Shown piece after piece: positions 44,769 through 56,999 of a stretch of DNA of 64,000 nucleotides. Source of the DNA: Favolaschia claudopus. Its lineage: Eukaryota > Basidiomycota > Agaricomycetes > Agaricales > Mycenaceae. Below the pieces are notes generated by a model that saw nothing but the letters and a program-made list of their open reading frames with translations, was not told the DNA's origin and made no database searches. Position numbers and translations under genes: made by a program. Positions within the stretch are counted from its first letter, which is position 1, and every line of letters starts with the position of its first letter. The DNA lies in contig JAWWNJ010000001.1 in NCBI GenBank assembly GCA_037176885.1, positions 1,302,001 to 1,366,000 on the forward strand. The letters run 5' to 3'.

Positions 44769-45539
44769 GAGTGTAAAGAGCAAGGAAGGGATGGCATATG
44801 ACAACAAATTTTGCTCACAGGATTTGGCAGGTGTATATTGCGGTGTGTCAAATCCGGCTGACGATGATATGGCCGAAGAGTCAAAACTCTAATAATAATG
44901 GCCTTGCGACCGGAAAAGATACTTTTTTGTGCATCCCGCGACGTCGATACCAACGCCCGTGCGTCTCTCTTCTCGCTCTTGTCCGCTCCGTTTCGTCTTA
45001 ACACCGACCCGACAAGGACTGTTGGGCGGGGTCAGTGATTAAGCAGGCTGTCGGAGGTGGATATCCCCATTGCATCGATGTGTATTCTCCCTGCCGTCCT
45101 AAGCCGGGTTGCGCGTGGCAATAGTGCCAGCAAGAATGGGTTCGATTCTGTTCGATTGGGCTATGCTCCGTCTTCTTGCGCTACATTAGCATTAGATGTG
45201 ATCGATTCTCAGACAGCAGTATTGTAATCACACTTGCCATCGGGCCTGAGCTTAGGCATCCAGGGACCGGCCCACCGCGTCCACACTCACCCAGATGCCT
45301 CTAATGGTGTCTACGCCGGCTCTTATGTTGGAATCCAAGCCCGGCTACTCGTCCCAACGATCCAAACGGATCCTATTCGCGAGCAATACTAGACTCCGAT
45401 GCTGGACTAGGAAAGGGTGCCCCCGACGATGTAGCGGATGCATGAGATATCGGATACGACGCCCAAAGTGAAAAAGACTTGAAGAAAAACTGAGAGAGCT
45501 TCAACTTCAAATTTGGCAATTGGCTTTCCGCCAAACAAT
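44769..45539. promoter_or_regulatory. divergent upstream region of homeodomain gene and acidic-protein gene
   Basis: About 770 bases between two diverging starts. It contains CCAAT-free, mostly mixed-composition sequence; no operator or repeat could be supported. Confidence 0.4.
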
Positions 45540-46824
45540 ATGGATCAATCTCTGCTTCGACCTCCCAATTTCAAACCCAGACCATGGCCATGGCCCTGGG
45601 GTCACAAGAGTATCGTCCTCGACGTAGAAGAGAACCAAAAGCAACAGGTTAACTCTTGGCTCGACGCTGATCTCAGCGACGACGAAGCCGATTCCGACTA
45701 TGTTCCTTCAAGTCCTCGTTCTGGCAATTCAAACTACTCGGACGTGTTAGAAACCGCGTCGAGTGACTCGGACGCGTCAGGATCCGACATCAACGACTCC
45801 GAACTCGCCCAAATTCAAGCAGACGCATTGACAGGATGGCGTGCTTCACCGACAGGTTCCCTCGGCGCACTTGACGCACAAGCCGCCTTAGAACAACGCA
45901 TCGAGATCCTGGTCAAAGCAGAGGAAGACGCAGCTGCTTCCTACGACCCCAACCAAGTGGTCTCTCTCATAACACAATTCTACGAGCTCATGGTCACAAT
46001 GGGCCACTGGCCAGAGGGCAGCATCCGTTACCCCCCTCACACCGACCCTCCAGTGAATGAAGAGCTCGCAACAGAGCTCGGGTACCCCCCTGCAGTCATT
46101 TCCGTCATGCACAAACTGCCCTACCCCAATCCGAGCATCAACACCTGGCACGACGACGAACACGCCATCTTCGACGAAACGCGTCTAGCAGACTACACCC
46201 AAGAAAGCTACCTGCGCGAGGGCCGTCTCCCCCCGCCCTACATGTACATCGACGACTGCCCGCCCATCGATGCCTGGCTCCTCCCCCTCGTCATCCCGAA
46301 GCGCTACGGCTGGCACTGCATGCTCGACACCAAAATCGGGGTCATCCGAGCGTACAGCGTCGACTCCGTGTCGGAGTGGACTACGGAGTGGGTGCGCCAC
46401 GGCCGAGTCGAATTCGGCTCCGAAAAGTGGGAACATGCGTCGCGAACCGAATACAGGCGAGCCACGATCATCCCGGCGGCGCGGTACTTCGAAGAGCTCA
46501 TATATGCGTACTACTCGCTGGCTCGACTCCCCCTGGTCCGAGGAAATGCCAACGATCCGCTTGATTCTAATGTCAAAGACGAGGTTGGTTGGGACATCAC
46601 AGTCATTTAGAAGATCGCATCATGCAACTGACTGACTTCATTCATTCCAGGACAAAGAACAACAGGAAATCTTACTATCGCTGTACACCAAGTATGGATG
46701 GCCGCATAATTGGCAACGAGCGGAATTCCTCGCTGAATGGGGCACCAAAACGAAGGAAATCAGCGAGAAGTGGCGTGAAATCCGTTCGTCCATACCCAAC
46801 GAGGATAGCGAATTGTTCGAATAA
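45540..46824 (+). CDS. uncharacterised acidic protein
   Basis: Two exons. The start is the ATG at 45540 (MDQSLLRPPNFKPRPWPWPW); there is no ATG further upstream in frame. Residues 45-95 are very acidic and Ser-rich (DADLSDDEADSDYVPSSPRS). A folded part follows: VSLITQFYELMVTMGHWPEG, IDDCPPIDAWLLPLVIPKRY, GWHCMLDTKIGVIRAYSVDS, YFEELIYAYYSLARLPLV. After an intron (about 46587-46652) the last exon reads DKEQQEILLSLYTKYGWPHN, WQRAEFLAEWGTKTKEISEK and ends DSELFE. The part around IGVIRAYSVDSVSEWTTEWV faintly recalls SMI1/KNR4-type folds, but not enough to name it. Confidence 0.75.
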
Positions 46825-47073
46825 CAAGAAGTCGCAGGGCGAGAAAAGGCGGCTAAGGCGCGGTCTGAGAGGTGAGCGGAGCGATTTAGGTACAGTATTT
46901 CTGAACATCAGCTCAATGCTTCTATCCAGAGAGAAAATCATGGGAATTGCATCAGGTTTGTTGGAGAGATTGACTTCGACCGGGGAAGAGGCACAGGATT
47001 AGACTGTGTGATGCAACTCGCGGGAGAACTTGTACAATGGGTGTGCACTGCCTCCAATCGCTGGCCATGATGT

Positions 47074-47584
47074 TCAGCCTTGGCCATTTTCACAAATATT
47101 CGTCAAGTCACAATCGCCGCCTCTGCTTGCCGCAAGCAGATCGACCTCCTCTGCGCTGGAGGAGTTGCACATATCGACGTAGAATCGCTCCGGAGCTGTG
47201 CTTGTTAGAGCGCCTTGGTTTGGACCTTCAATGACCTCTACCCCTCCGAACTCGTATCGTCCAACTTGAACCCCCGCTGGACGACTGCTTCCAAAATCCG
47301 TCCCCGTACTCCACTTCGTCAAACTCTCCATCCCCTCCATCCTCTTCTCATAAAACGCCTTTGCTCCTATTGTGCGCGTCCCTCCCCACCACAAAGCACA
47401 GCGGCAGTTCCTTATTCCCTTGCGCGTCCTTCCCCGCCACAAACCGCAACAGCAGTTCCTCATCCTGCCTGATCCCGACCTTGTTGGTGTTCCTCGCAGC
47501 CTCGACCAGATCGCCCTTGGCCAGGTTGCGGTGTTCCTTCGTGAAATAATCAAGCGTGCCATGGACGAGCTGATGCCCCTCCAA
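47074..47584 (-). pseudogene. unrecognised coding-like fragment with frame break
   Basis: One minus-strand frame reads GHQLVHGTLDYFTKEHRNLA, KGDLVEAARNTNKVGIRQDE, LLLRFVAGKDAQGNKELPLC, FVVGRDAHNRSKGVL and then stops. The next frame picks up as FYEKRMEGMESLTKWSTGTD, FGSSRPAGVQVGRYEFGGVE to a stop at 47074. A single-base slip near 47365 would join them; there is no room for an intron. A 48-bp tandem duplication (47374-47470) makes the repeated phrase RFVAGKDAQGNK / CFVVGRDAHNRSK. No start codon or family was recognised. It could be a truncated, decaying gene or one that depends on a sequencing error. Confidence 0.35.
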
Positions 47585-48114
47585 TCCTTTTGGCTGTCAG
47601 TGAGGGGAACGCGCTCGCGTTGTCAAACGAATTGGGTGGGGACCAGACGGCTGACGATCCGGATAACAGTCCGTCTTTTGGCAGAATATTATGTGGCTGG
47701 GCTCAGAGAGGACGGGTCACCTCCGTTCTTTGTCGGACGACAACGATTGAAGCGCGGTCGGCCCGTTTACTCTGGGGTTATCATCAAGTCGAGGGCGAGC
47801 TCAAAGTCGAGCCAACCGACTCGAATGGGGGGCGACTAGCACGCTGATGGATTCACACAACCACTACACGACTATGTCTCCGATGCGAGACCCGGATATG
47901 GCTCTGTGCAAGGTGCACATGTACAGAAGACCGCGCAACAGGAAAAAGCCAAGGCAAGTCCTCACTCGACAGCGCTGGCAGTTGCGAAGACGACGAGCAA
48001 GATTGGAACGAAAATAGAGATACATAAGATTAGGAAAATAGTACAGCAGAATATTGTAAATTCACCCCTCTCTTCCGGGGCATTTTGGTGTCAGTAAAGT
48101 TTCTAGCGATTCAA
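47585..48114. other. intergenic region, no gene seen
   Basis: About 530 bases upstream of the fragment and downstream of the pantothenate kinase stop. The minus frame near 47760-47840 has short coding-like runs broken by stops. Nothing reliable. Confidence 0.4.
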
Positions 48115-49997
48115 TCAAACCTCGTCGACTTCACTCGCACTGATGTTCTTCAGCCAAGCACCGATGGATCCACTAAAAGCCCTGCCTCAGTAATAGTTTC
48201 AGCAATCGGAAATATTACTGACAGGAACCCTTCATGTCGCAGAAACAGTGCTCGTTTGGTTCCCTTGCTCCAGAAACGAATGGCATACGACAGTGTTCCG
48301 ATGGTGGCGGCATGCCCTGACCAGGTCGTCAACGACAAAGAGCTGCATACGAAGGAAGGAGAATGCCTCACCCCGAATGAAACATCCGCCAAAGTATATT
48401 CGTTCGAGGTTGTATTTTTCAGCGTTCATATAGCTACGAGCCAAAATATCCATTGAGTAAACCACCGAAGCACCAAATGCGATAATAGAAAACTCACGCA
48501 ATCTGTCCGATATTGTTGGAGATAGCATATAGCAAGCTCCGGCTGATATCTTCTGGCGAAAATTGACGCTTGCTGCCGCCCTTGTTGAACACTTTCCCAA
48601 ACGAGCTCGCAATCATGGTGGACTTGAGTCCAAGTCGGCTGTAGTCTTGGCCGTAAATGTCTCCAACGAGCATATCGACGGATGAATTGTCGCCTTGTTC
48701 TGAGAATGCCAACATTTCTATTGTTCCGCTTTAATCAATGAGAGCAAAAATTACAAAGGGAATGTTGACGCACCATCGAAAGTCGTGGCAGGAGTCAAAA
48801 GACTGAGCAGACCCCACAGCGTCCCACCGCCAAGACTCGTCCCGCTGACCCGCTCAAATTTGCCGTCTTCATCCACCTTGATGATGGACACTCCCGAACC
48901 AATATTGACCAGCAAGCACGGAAGCTGCGGTGTGGGATTGCGCTCGAAAGTAACAGCATACGCAGGCGGATTTGGACTCGGGCGCGGGAGCACACCATTA
49001 GCCGCGGGGAGCGGCATTGGCAGTTTGCTTGGTCCGTCAATCTTGACGGCGGACGAAGAGGCACCGGTGGACTGCGAGACAGATTGAATCAGCTCGTCGG
49101 AGAAATAGTACACCTCGTCCGGGATGAGGGTGATGAACTTGAGGCCCTCTATCAAGCATTCCATCTCATCCTCCCTCCGCACCTCGACGCACAGCGTCCC
49201 CCGAAAAAGGTCATAAAATTTATGCGCACCGCCGCCCGTCGCCATGATCTTCACGCCCTGACGCATTTCCTCAATCGACACGCCGTTAACCTCCGCCGAC
49301 CGCTCTATCAGTGACTGGATGAACTCAACACAGTCGTCAATCGAGTCGGTTTCGAACCGCTCAAAGTTGAGGGACCCGCCGGGAAAGTGCTGCACCGTGC
49401 GCCGGAGAATCGTGTCCCGCACCAACGAGCCATTTGCGAGCCCCGTCAGCTCTGAGATGTTCCCGGGATACGAGTGGGTTTGCGGATCGGAGAGAACGAG
49501 CGGCGTTAGTGCACCGTTGGTCCGCTTCCCGGTACCATTCGTGGATGCATGACGGAGCCCCGCATTTGCATTTGCACTGGCACTTGCGTCGCATTCCGAA
49601 GGCGAGTGCGACCTGGGCGAAGAGAGATTGCTCGGGGTTCCGCTGCCTCTAGTTGCGATGACCGACGGAGAAGAAGGTGGCTCGGGCGAGCGTGTAAAAT
49701 AGACGACCTTGGCCAGAGAACCGCCGACCTAATTGTGGTTCGAGTCGATATACGATACGATAGTAGCGGGAATGGCCACGCTCACATCGACAGCAATATG
49801 CGACACTGGCTCGATGTAATTCGGGAGGTAGATTCCTCGACTATCCCTTGTCTATAAAGCAAAAGCAAAGAGCAAAGTTAGCACAAAACGCTTCTATACA
49901 CGCCATTGGTGATGATTTTGCGTGCCTCTGGAGATTCTTCGGTTAGGATCACTGCGCCGCGAGTGTCAACATGGATGACTTTGGCTGAGGGTAACAT
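48115..49997 (-). CDS. CAB1: pantothenate kinase (eukaryotic type)
   Basis: First and rate-limiting step of coenzyme A synthesis (pantothenate to 4'-phosphopantothenate). The ATG at 49997 begins MLPSAKVIHVDTRGAVILTE. Next exons: IYLPNYIEPVSHIAVD-VGGSLAKVVYFTRSPEP (phosphate-binding Gly-rich start of the acetate/sugar kinase fold), a Ser/Ala-rich insert, then NFERFETDSIDDCVEFIQSL, GVKIMATGGGAHKFYDLF, LLVNIGSGVSIIKVDEDGKF, RVSGTSLGGGTLWGLLSLLT. Further exons give SVDMLVGDIYGQDYSRLGLK, STMIASSFGKV, YNLERIYFGGCFIRG, GHAATIGTLSYAIRFWSKGT and the end AFSGSIGAWLKNISASEVDE. The order and spacing fit fungal PanK throughout. At least five short introns. Confidence 0.92.
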
Positions 49998-50406
49998 GGG
50001 ATTCAGAAAAGACCAGCAGTTGCCTAGAGTCGACAAGAAATAGCTATTGCAGATCCTGTATCAAATGGAATAGCACCACATTGAAGAGCGACTGAGAAGG
50101 TGTAAATGCGCGAGAGCAAATGCATGAGCCCACTATTTCTAAGCATCTGGCACCGGAGTATCAAGTACCCGACAAACGAATGTCTCAGTCCGCTGGTTGG
50201 ACAATCATCCGAGCCCGATGCAACCACGTACTCCATCTAAACAGACGAAATTTCTCATGAAAGCTGGACGTTGTGCAGCACAACGATTCGGTTGTGTGTA
50301 GTGTCGTTTTCACATTGAACTCAATAACCCCAAAAAATAGTGATAAATTAGCTAGTCTGTCGTATAGTACTCTGGTATCCTCGTGTAATCATTCCATTGA
50401 CCCAAT
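49998..50406. other. intergenic region, no gene seen
   Basis: About 410 bases between the pantothenate kinase start and the stop of the secreted-protein gene. Presumed promoter plus 3' UTR. Nothing else seen. Confidence 0.45.
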
Positions 50407-51375
50407 TTAACCGGTGAGAGCCTTGAGCTGAGCAGAGAAGGTAGTGGCAGCAGCAGGGCAACCCTTGCCAGGGCCGAACAGGTTCTGCAGACTGGAAATA
50501 GAAGTCTGGAGACGCGTGATCTTGGAAGCCTTCGAGTTGTCGGTGGGGAAGGGAGCCGCGACACCGGGGTTGTGGATGTCGTGGCCAGCGGCAACGTTAG
50601 CAGAGAGCGACTGAAGAAAGTAGAAGATTAGATACTAAGTCTCATCCAGAGAATGGCTACAAAATGAAACTCACAGCAATGAACGAGTCGCGGCTGGGAG
50701 GGCAAGAGCAAGGAATCTTGATTCCGTTAATGCCATCGCAGTCACCAGTGCCGGTGGGGTTCTGACCAGCCTTGACGCCGAACTGGGGAACAAGCGCAGG
50801 GTCAACACCCTTAGGCTTCGGTGCAGGTTTGGGTGCGGGTTTAGCTGCAGGCTTCTTCGGTGCGGGCTTGGGCGCCGGCTTGGGGGCAGGCTTCGGCGCC
50901 GCAAGGGGCTTCCCATTGTTGATCAAGGACGCAAGTTGAGCGGAAAACGTCGTCGCTGCGGCTGGGCAACCCTTCCCGGGCCCGAACAGGTTCTGTAGGG
51001 ACGAGATGGATGTCTGCATACGCGCGATCTGCGACGCGACGGATCCATCGGTGGGGAAAGGAGCCGGGACACCAGGGTTGTTGACATCGTGGCCCGCAGC
51101 AACGTTAGCGGAAAGCGACTATGGATTTGATTGGTTAGAGGGAAAAAACATTCGGGAAGGCAACGCACTTGGATGAAGAAATCGCGGCTGGGAGGGCAAG
51201 AGCAAGGGATTTTAACCCCGTTGATGCCGTCGCAGTCACCGGTACCGGTGGGGTTCTGACCAGCCTTGACACCGAACTGGGGAACGAGCGCAGGGTTGAC
51301 ACCTCGCTTCTGGACGGGGACCGCAGAGACGCTGAGGACGAGGACGGAAGAGACGAGAGCAGACGTGAACTTCAT
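50407..51375 (-). CDS. secreted protein with a duplicated Cys module
   Basis: Signal peptide MKFTSALVSSVLVLSVSAVP (ATG at 51375) followed by VQKR, a Kex2-type cleavage site. Module 1 reads GVNPALVPQFGVKAGQNPTG, TGDCDGINGVKIPCSCPPSR; after an intron (about 51114-51170) SLSANVAAGHDVNNPGVPAP, FPTDGS, TSISSLQNLFGPGKGCPAAA. A Pro/Lys/Ala linker (KPAPKPAPKPAPKKPAAKPA) leads to module 2, nearly identical (PALVPQFGVKAGQNPTGTGD ... ISSLQNLFGPGKGCPAAATT), ending ALTG. The intron position is duplicated with the module. Related single-module secreted proteins are common and abundant in Agaricomycetes; no function is known to me. A surface or wall-associated role is a guess. Confidence 0.85.
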
Positions 51376-51744
51376 GGCTCAAAGAAAGACTAGCTTCGAA
51401 ATTGAATGGAAATGAGAGTGCGGAAGGCAAGCCAGTCGACACAGTCGGAGAGAGAAAAAAAGAAAGAGAGGGCGAAAGAGATGAGGACAGGAGCCGCACA
51501 TCGAGGGATTTATACGATGCAGCCGTGGGTTGATCGTACGTGATGATCCGCGTTGAAGCGATGTTTCAGAACTTTTTGGCCGCATGTGCTGTGTGCCTGG
51601 CATTTACCGTTCAACAACTGGTAGACGCGAACAAGACGCGAAACTGAATACTCCGAGAGTGGCGTTCTTGTCCAGGACCATAGCTATTAGTCGCGCGATT
51701 TCCAAGCCACATTTTACCGCAGAAAACAAGTGATATGGGCGAGG
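51376..51744. promoter_or_regulatory. upstream region of the secreted-protein gene
   Basis: About 370 bases upstream of a presumably well-expressed gene. On the minus strand it has CATCG.. and a TATAAATCC-like element (around 51505-51515) about 135 bases before the ATG, with a CT-rich tract between (51420-51500), a typical basidiomycete promoter/5' UTR layout. Confidence 0.45.
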
Positions 51745-52241
51745 TTATAGCTTTAATTGAGGAGGTTTGAACCCATCAATGTAAAGATCTTCGCAGATCT
51801 TGCTGTGTTTCTTCGCCGAGGAAGAAAAGGCATTGGCGTTGTTTTTTGGTTGCCATCCTCCAGTGTGGCGGTTGTTAGAAAAATTGATGAACTTGTGAAT
51901 CTTTTGAATGAATTCCAGTCCTATCCAGCCGGATCCGAGATAAGGTTGAGCAGAGAGGAGGAGAGCCTTGTGCAAAAGCCTTGAGCGAACGAGACATCGT
52001 TTCTAAGTTATCAGTTCAGCCATGTTGCGGGTAAAAGTCGTAAACAATAAAGCAGCCCTGGACAGCATCCCCGATTGCGGGAGTGTACGCCATACAAAGA
52101 TACGGAACAAACGGGCGAGGTGTAAGAGCTCCTTGAGGCGGTATGAACGTATTCATCGGGCTCGCGGCGAATACAGTCGTAGAGCGGAAGAAAGCAGATT
52201 TTCCGGTCAACCGGGCCCGTGACAAAAATCCAAACAGTCAC
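51745..52241 (-). CDS. unrecognised short gene or gene tail
   Basis: Two minus-strand stretches look coding. 52011-52230 reads GKSAFFRSTTVFAASPMNTF, IPPQGALTPRPFVPYLCMAY. 51745-51975 reads ALLLSAQPYLGSGWIGLEFI, QKIHKFINFSNNRHTGGWQP, KNNANAFSSSAKKHSKICED and ends GFKPPQLKL. They are not in one frame and no good splice pair was found, so they may be exons of one small gene or chance open sequence. No family was recognised. Confidence 0.25.
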
Positions 52242-52564
52242 GTCAATTACACTCCTTTGACCTCCTCTTTCGTGTTCACTGCTCAGCGCTCAACTTGAAA
52301 TACCTTACCCGAGGCCTTACTCTATCTGCTCGTGCTGGTACTGTACCATGACAGTGTTCATGTTCTGGAGACTCAGATTTTGAATTCTCGCGGCTGCAAT
52401 CCAGCTGCCTTGCAGCTCCGACCTTATTAAATCGATACTTGTATCGTTTGTTATGTTTGCAACTTGCGAAGCGATCATCGATGGTCTGACCGGCAACGGC
52501 CCGCAAGCATTGACATCTTCGGAATTCCGCAAATTCAAGTTGACCCTCTCTAGTTGCTCCCACC

Positions 52565-53512
52565 ATGACTTCGCTCAGAGAGTCCTTCCTCCCAGTATAC
52601 TCTCCAAACAACGAAACAACCGAGCTCGGCGACAACTCCATGCTAATCGGAGGCTCCCTTCTATACCTCCAACCAGACGAGGACTGGCCCCTCTGCAACA
52701 CATGCGCACACCCACTCGTCCCACTCATACAGCTCAACGCCTCATCCGAGCATACGCCCCTCGCGCTCCGCACCCGCATCCCCTCCGCCGTCCCAGCAAA
52801 CGACAGCCGCGGCCTCGCAACCATGGTCCAGCTCTTCGTCTGTCCAGAAACGGATTGCTACGACACATCTACTAACTATTCAACGGAGACGCGGTCCTGG
52901 GTTGTGCGCATCGCAACCGTGCCTCTCGTTCAATCGCATAGCACATCTCAGAAAGCTAAGAAGAAGATAGAGGATGGCGCCAGTGCCGGGGAAGGCACAG
53001 GATTCCTCCCTCCTCGAATAGTAGAAACCTGGAGGCCAGGCAAGAAGGAGACTTTTCACTGGGAAGTCCAGATGGGACAAGATGACTCGGACGAATTCTA
53101 TGATATCCACGAGCCAGTCCGCGGATTAAAATTGCTCGGCCATTCCGTACGAGGTACGCAGACGATCGTAACCTCATGGTCTAAGATCGCACCATGACAT
53201 TATCTCATAGGGAAATTCTACTGTTCAGAAGAAGTCTGCCCGCAAAGTATACCAAACCAATACTGCGATCGACGTGAATTGATACAAATTGGCGACCGCG
53301 ACCGGTTCACTGGCGAGGACGAGGAAGAAAATGGGGAAGAAGAGGAGTCGGAATATGCCCTGGGCATTGCAAGCATCCCGTTCTCTCTCTCAGCTTTCAA
53401 TGGTGTAGCTCATTCACTCACTTTGCAGATGGCAACTTTGGGAAATACCTGGATAGAACAATGCATAGACCACCCCGAAGTTCTGACTCTGACGATGAGC
53501 GGGAATTGGTAA
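52565..53512 (+). CDS. DUF1963 (YwqG)-like protein
   Basis: The ATG at 52565 starts MTSLRESFLPVYSPNNETTE. MLIGGSLLYLQPDEDWPLCN, TCAHPLVPLIQLNAS resembles the start of DUF1963 domains (GG..-WP.C..C..P..FL.QI). The next parts read ATMVQLFVCPETDCYDTSTN and HWEVQMGQDDSDEFYDIHEP. An intron at 53153-53212 (GTACGC...CATAG) leads to GKFYCSEEVCPQSIPNQYCD, RRELIQIGDRDRFTGEDEEE, LQMATLGNTWIEQCIDHPEV, ending TMSGNW. Without splicing, translation would stop at 53197. The four Cys in C..C and C....C arrangements suggest a metal site. Function unknown. It converges with coatomer gamma (131 nt between stops). Confidence 0.68.
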
Positions 53513-53643
53513 TCACATACATGCTGCTATAGCTATTGAATCGCTGCCATTTGGCTCTTGTACATATTATCGTGAATTCACAAACACTGACACTCATGCC
53601 GAAAAAAGCATCCATAATAATAAAGCGAATCTACACTAAGCAT

Positions 53644-56600
53644 TCAACCACCAACAGCGTTGACAACAAGCTGGCACACATCCTGCTTCTCCGCGCGCAC
53701 TCCAAGTTCTAGCGTCACCCCCACACCTTGAGAGAACGTCATCCTGCACCGAGCAAGCACCTTCCCGCCTCCACCCGTTACCAGGCCCGAAAGCTGCAAC
53801 GTGTGCACCGAGCTCGAGGTAGGAATCTCGGTCCCTCCAAGCGGCTCCATGTTCAGCACCTCGATGATCGAGTCACACGCGGCTGAAGTGAATCATCAGA
53901 TATAAAACAAGAGAGAAGAAGGATGGAAACAAGAACAACGCACCCTTCAGACTCTCAACAGAAGCACCCAACCCAAACGTCTCAGTAACACTCGGCCCCG
54001 CCTTCATCCTATCCCACTCCGCACCAAACGCAGCATAGGACGGAATGATATAATCCCCACCCGCACTCAGCTCAACCTCCTCAATCTGATACTCGTCCTC
54101 ATACCCCTCCGCCTCAGGCTCCCCAGTCGACGGATCCAGTTCCTTGCTCACAAACTGCAGCGTGCATTGGAACGTCGCAGTAGCATAATCCTCCGGCTCG
54201 TCGCGCACAAACGAGACATATGCGACACCCGGAGAGGAGGCTGCAGACAAACTGTTGATGGGGAGCACGAATTCTTGCGACAGCCCTTCATCTTCGGTCT
54301 GCATCGCCATAGTCACCTGCTCCAGAACGGTATCGGGAAGTGTATTCGACACATTGAACTAGGAAGATCGCCGCATGAGAATCGAGAAACAAGTATAAAG
54401 ATATATGATATTGATACTGACCTGGAACACAATATGCTCCTTGAAGATATGTTTGACACAAGTAACCTGATACTCGGTCTCGCTCTCCGTGAGCGGCAAC
54501 GGCCTGGCACTGCTGTTGAGGATAGGTCCATAATTGGCAAACGCCGGGACAGCCGCGAGTTGGTCGGCATATGCGGATTGAGTTTCGGCCGCCGTCGGAG
54601 GGGGAGGTGCGGCGGAAGTCTTTTTGGGTGCGGGTACACCGATGGTGTCGAGAGTACTTGGGCCTGTTGACCAGTCAATGCCAGGGTCTATACTGAGAAG
54701 AAGTATTCAGATGAACGTACGGGCAGACTCGGCCGCAGCCTGAGCACGGCTGATCTTGGGGATGCTCGAAACATCGAAGGGTTGCGCAGAGGCGCTGCCA
54801 TCTTTGACGTAGGATACCAGCTTCGCTTCCAAAGCAGTCAGAGACAAGACAGAGTCTGAAGGATAATGAGACATCAAAGGGAATATACACCGAAAAAAAC
54901 AATGCGTACCCTCTTTGACGTAGGGCTCGACCAGATTCTGCGCTTTGAAGACTTTGAGGTACATGGTGGCACGGTCGCGAACCTCATCATCGACGTCGTC
55001 CAGACACCTGTCGAAGGAGTTCCCGATGAAAACTTTACGCATCTATCTGGGACCGAATTTCACCCACCGGTTCAACAGAACCCCGATGCTATGGTTCAGC
55101 TTCGGGTCGGAAGAACTGACACCAAACTTGGCCATGCTCGCCACCGCCGCCGCCCGTACCGGCGCGTTCTCCAGAACAACGCGATTATAAATGAAACGAA
55201 TGTATTTTGCGGGTTGAGACGATTTTGGTCCCTCAATACCGAGAAGGTGGAGAATCCGGACGGACAATTTTGTGAATTCACAGTCCTCGATGAATTCACA
55301 CAAATGCGAAAGAGCCTGCTCCTTGCACTCGCCGATGAATTTGATCATGTCGAAGATAGCTTCGACGACAGCGCGTTTGAAGTCGTACCCGCCCTCATCA
55401 CGGAGAACGCCAGAAAGGAATGTAAGCATCGCGGCATGTTTGGCTGGGAATTTGAGGCAGAGAGAGCGAATAGCATCGACGATGATAACTTTGAACTCAT
55501 CGCTGATTTCAGACATGAAGCCAGTGATTTGTTTGATGAGACGGTCCACTGAAGCTTCGTTACCGGTCTGTAACAAATTTAGTACAAGTGATCGAGAGTT
55601 TGCAGACAAAACCTACCTTGAGCAAGGTGGTAATGGCGTAGGTCGCCACACTTCGGTTGGTATCTGTGATGAGATTTTCCAAATCGACATTGCAAGCAGC
55701 TACGCTGGCGGGATGTGAAAGCGCAAGTGCGGCGAGCGTTCGGGTAGCAGCAAACTTAAGGACCGGCTTGGGGGAGGACAGGAAGAGTTGGAGGACTGGT
55801 CGGATAATGAGCTACTGAACAAGAGGTCTGTATTGGATACTGACCCGCTATTGATTTGGTTAACTGAGCCGCAGTGACATTTTTCATTTCACAGATAACG
55901 CGGGCAGCCTCGAAGTTAACCATGTCGCTCTTGTGACGCAGCCAGCCCTCGAGCAATTCGACCATTTGCCGTTGTACACTGCACACAAAATCAGCATACC
56001 CCAAGTTGTTTCCGAAATGAGCAAACGCACTTGGGATCCTCCTCTATAACCTTCGCAGCATACCGAATAAGCATACACAGCGCCATAGCATTTTTCAGCG
56101 TCGTCCCCGCGCCAGACTTGCCCCCACCAAGCTGCTGAATCATTTTCGTAATCGCCATCCGGTCCTGCTGCCGCATCAAATACAGCAGCCCGAGCGCATG
56201 ATACTGCGTTATATTGCTCGAGGACGGAATAGTTTGCGTGGCGTTCTGGCTTGAACCGCCGCCGAAGAACGAGGAGGAACCAGACGAGACGCTGCCGAAG
56301 TATCCCTGGGACTTGGCGTTGACTGCTTCCTGTGCCTCGTTTACCCAGCGCTTTACGACGTCCTTAGCGTGTGGGAAGAGGTGGTACGAGGAGACGAGCG
56401 CAGCGGAAGAGATGGACGGGTTCTTGTCTACGATAGCTGCCTTGAAAAAACGCTCAACTCCCTGAGCCATTGACGGCTGCAGCAAGCATCGTTAGAAATA
56501 TTGAACATATTGAAGCAGTAGACGCACGTCGATGATGCGACACAGAGCGCGAATAGCATTAGGCCGATAAATGACCTCCGAGTTGGGCTGCATGTCTTTC

Positions 56601-56999
56601 ATGATACTGCTCGTCACCATGATCACATCCTCCGCCGTTGTTGCGAGTTCCTTGATAGCCAGATAAACCGCTTGTCGCAAAGCACTCTGGAGACGCAGAG
56701 AACAAAATTTGCGCGACACCAGTCAGCGAAATATTAACACCGCAAGAGCGTACACGCACATCCTTGTGCTGGAACAGTTTAGTGGTGCCAAAGAACAGCG
56801 TCGTAGATTCCTGTGTCGAGAATGTCTCGCCGACATAGAGCAGATAGACAATACGCGTCAGTAATTGCCGACATTTGCGCGGGCTAATAGGCGATTCGTT
56901 GAAGACGCGGGCCTCTTGGATAATTGTAGTCTTGTTGTTGTAGTACGAGCTCAGGCCGCTCTCGTCCTCTTTTTTCGAGAACGCCATCGCGAACGACAT
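53644..56999 (-). CDS. SEC21: coatomer subunit gamma (COPI)
   Basis: COPI coat subunit for retrograde Golgi-to-ER vesicles. The ATG at 56999 begins [20 protein letters not shown] and continues [40 protein letters not shown]. The adaptin-like HEAT solenoid spans about 54700-56990 ([76 protein letters not shown]). After a Pro/Ser hinge with AYAD..PNYGPI-like sequence comes the appendage: [58 protein letters not shown], and the final [20 protein letters not shown] ... [12 protein letters not shown]. About nine introns. Nothing unusual. Confidence 0.93.
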
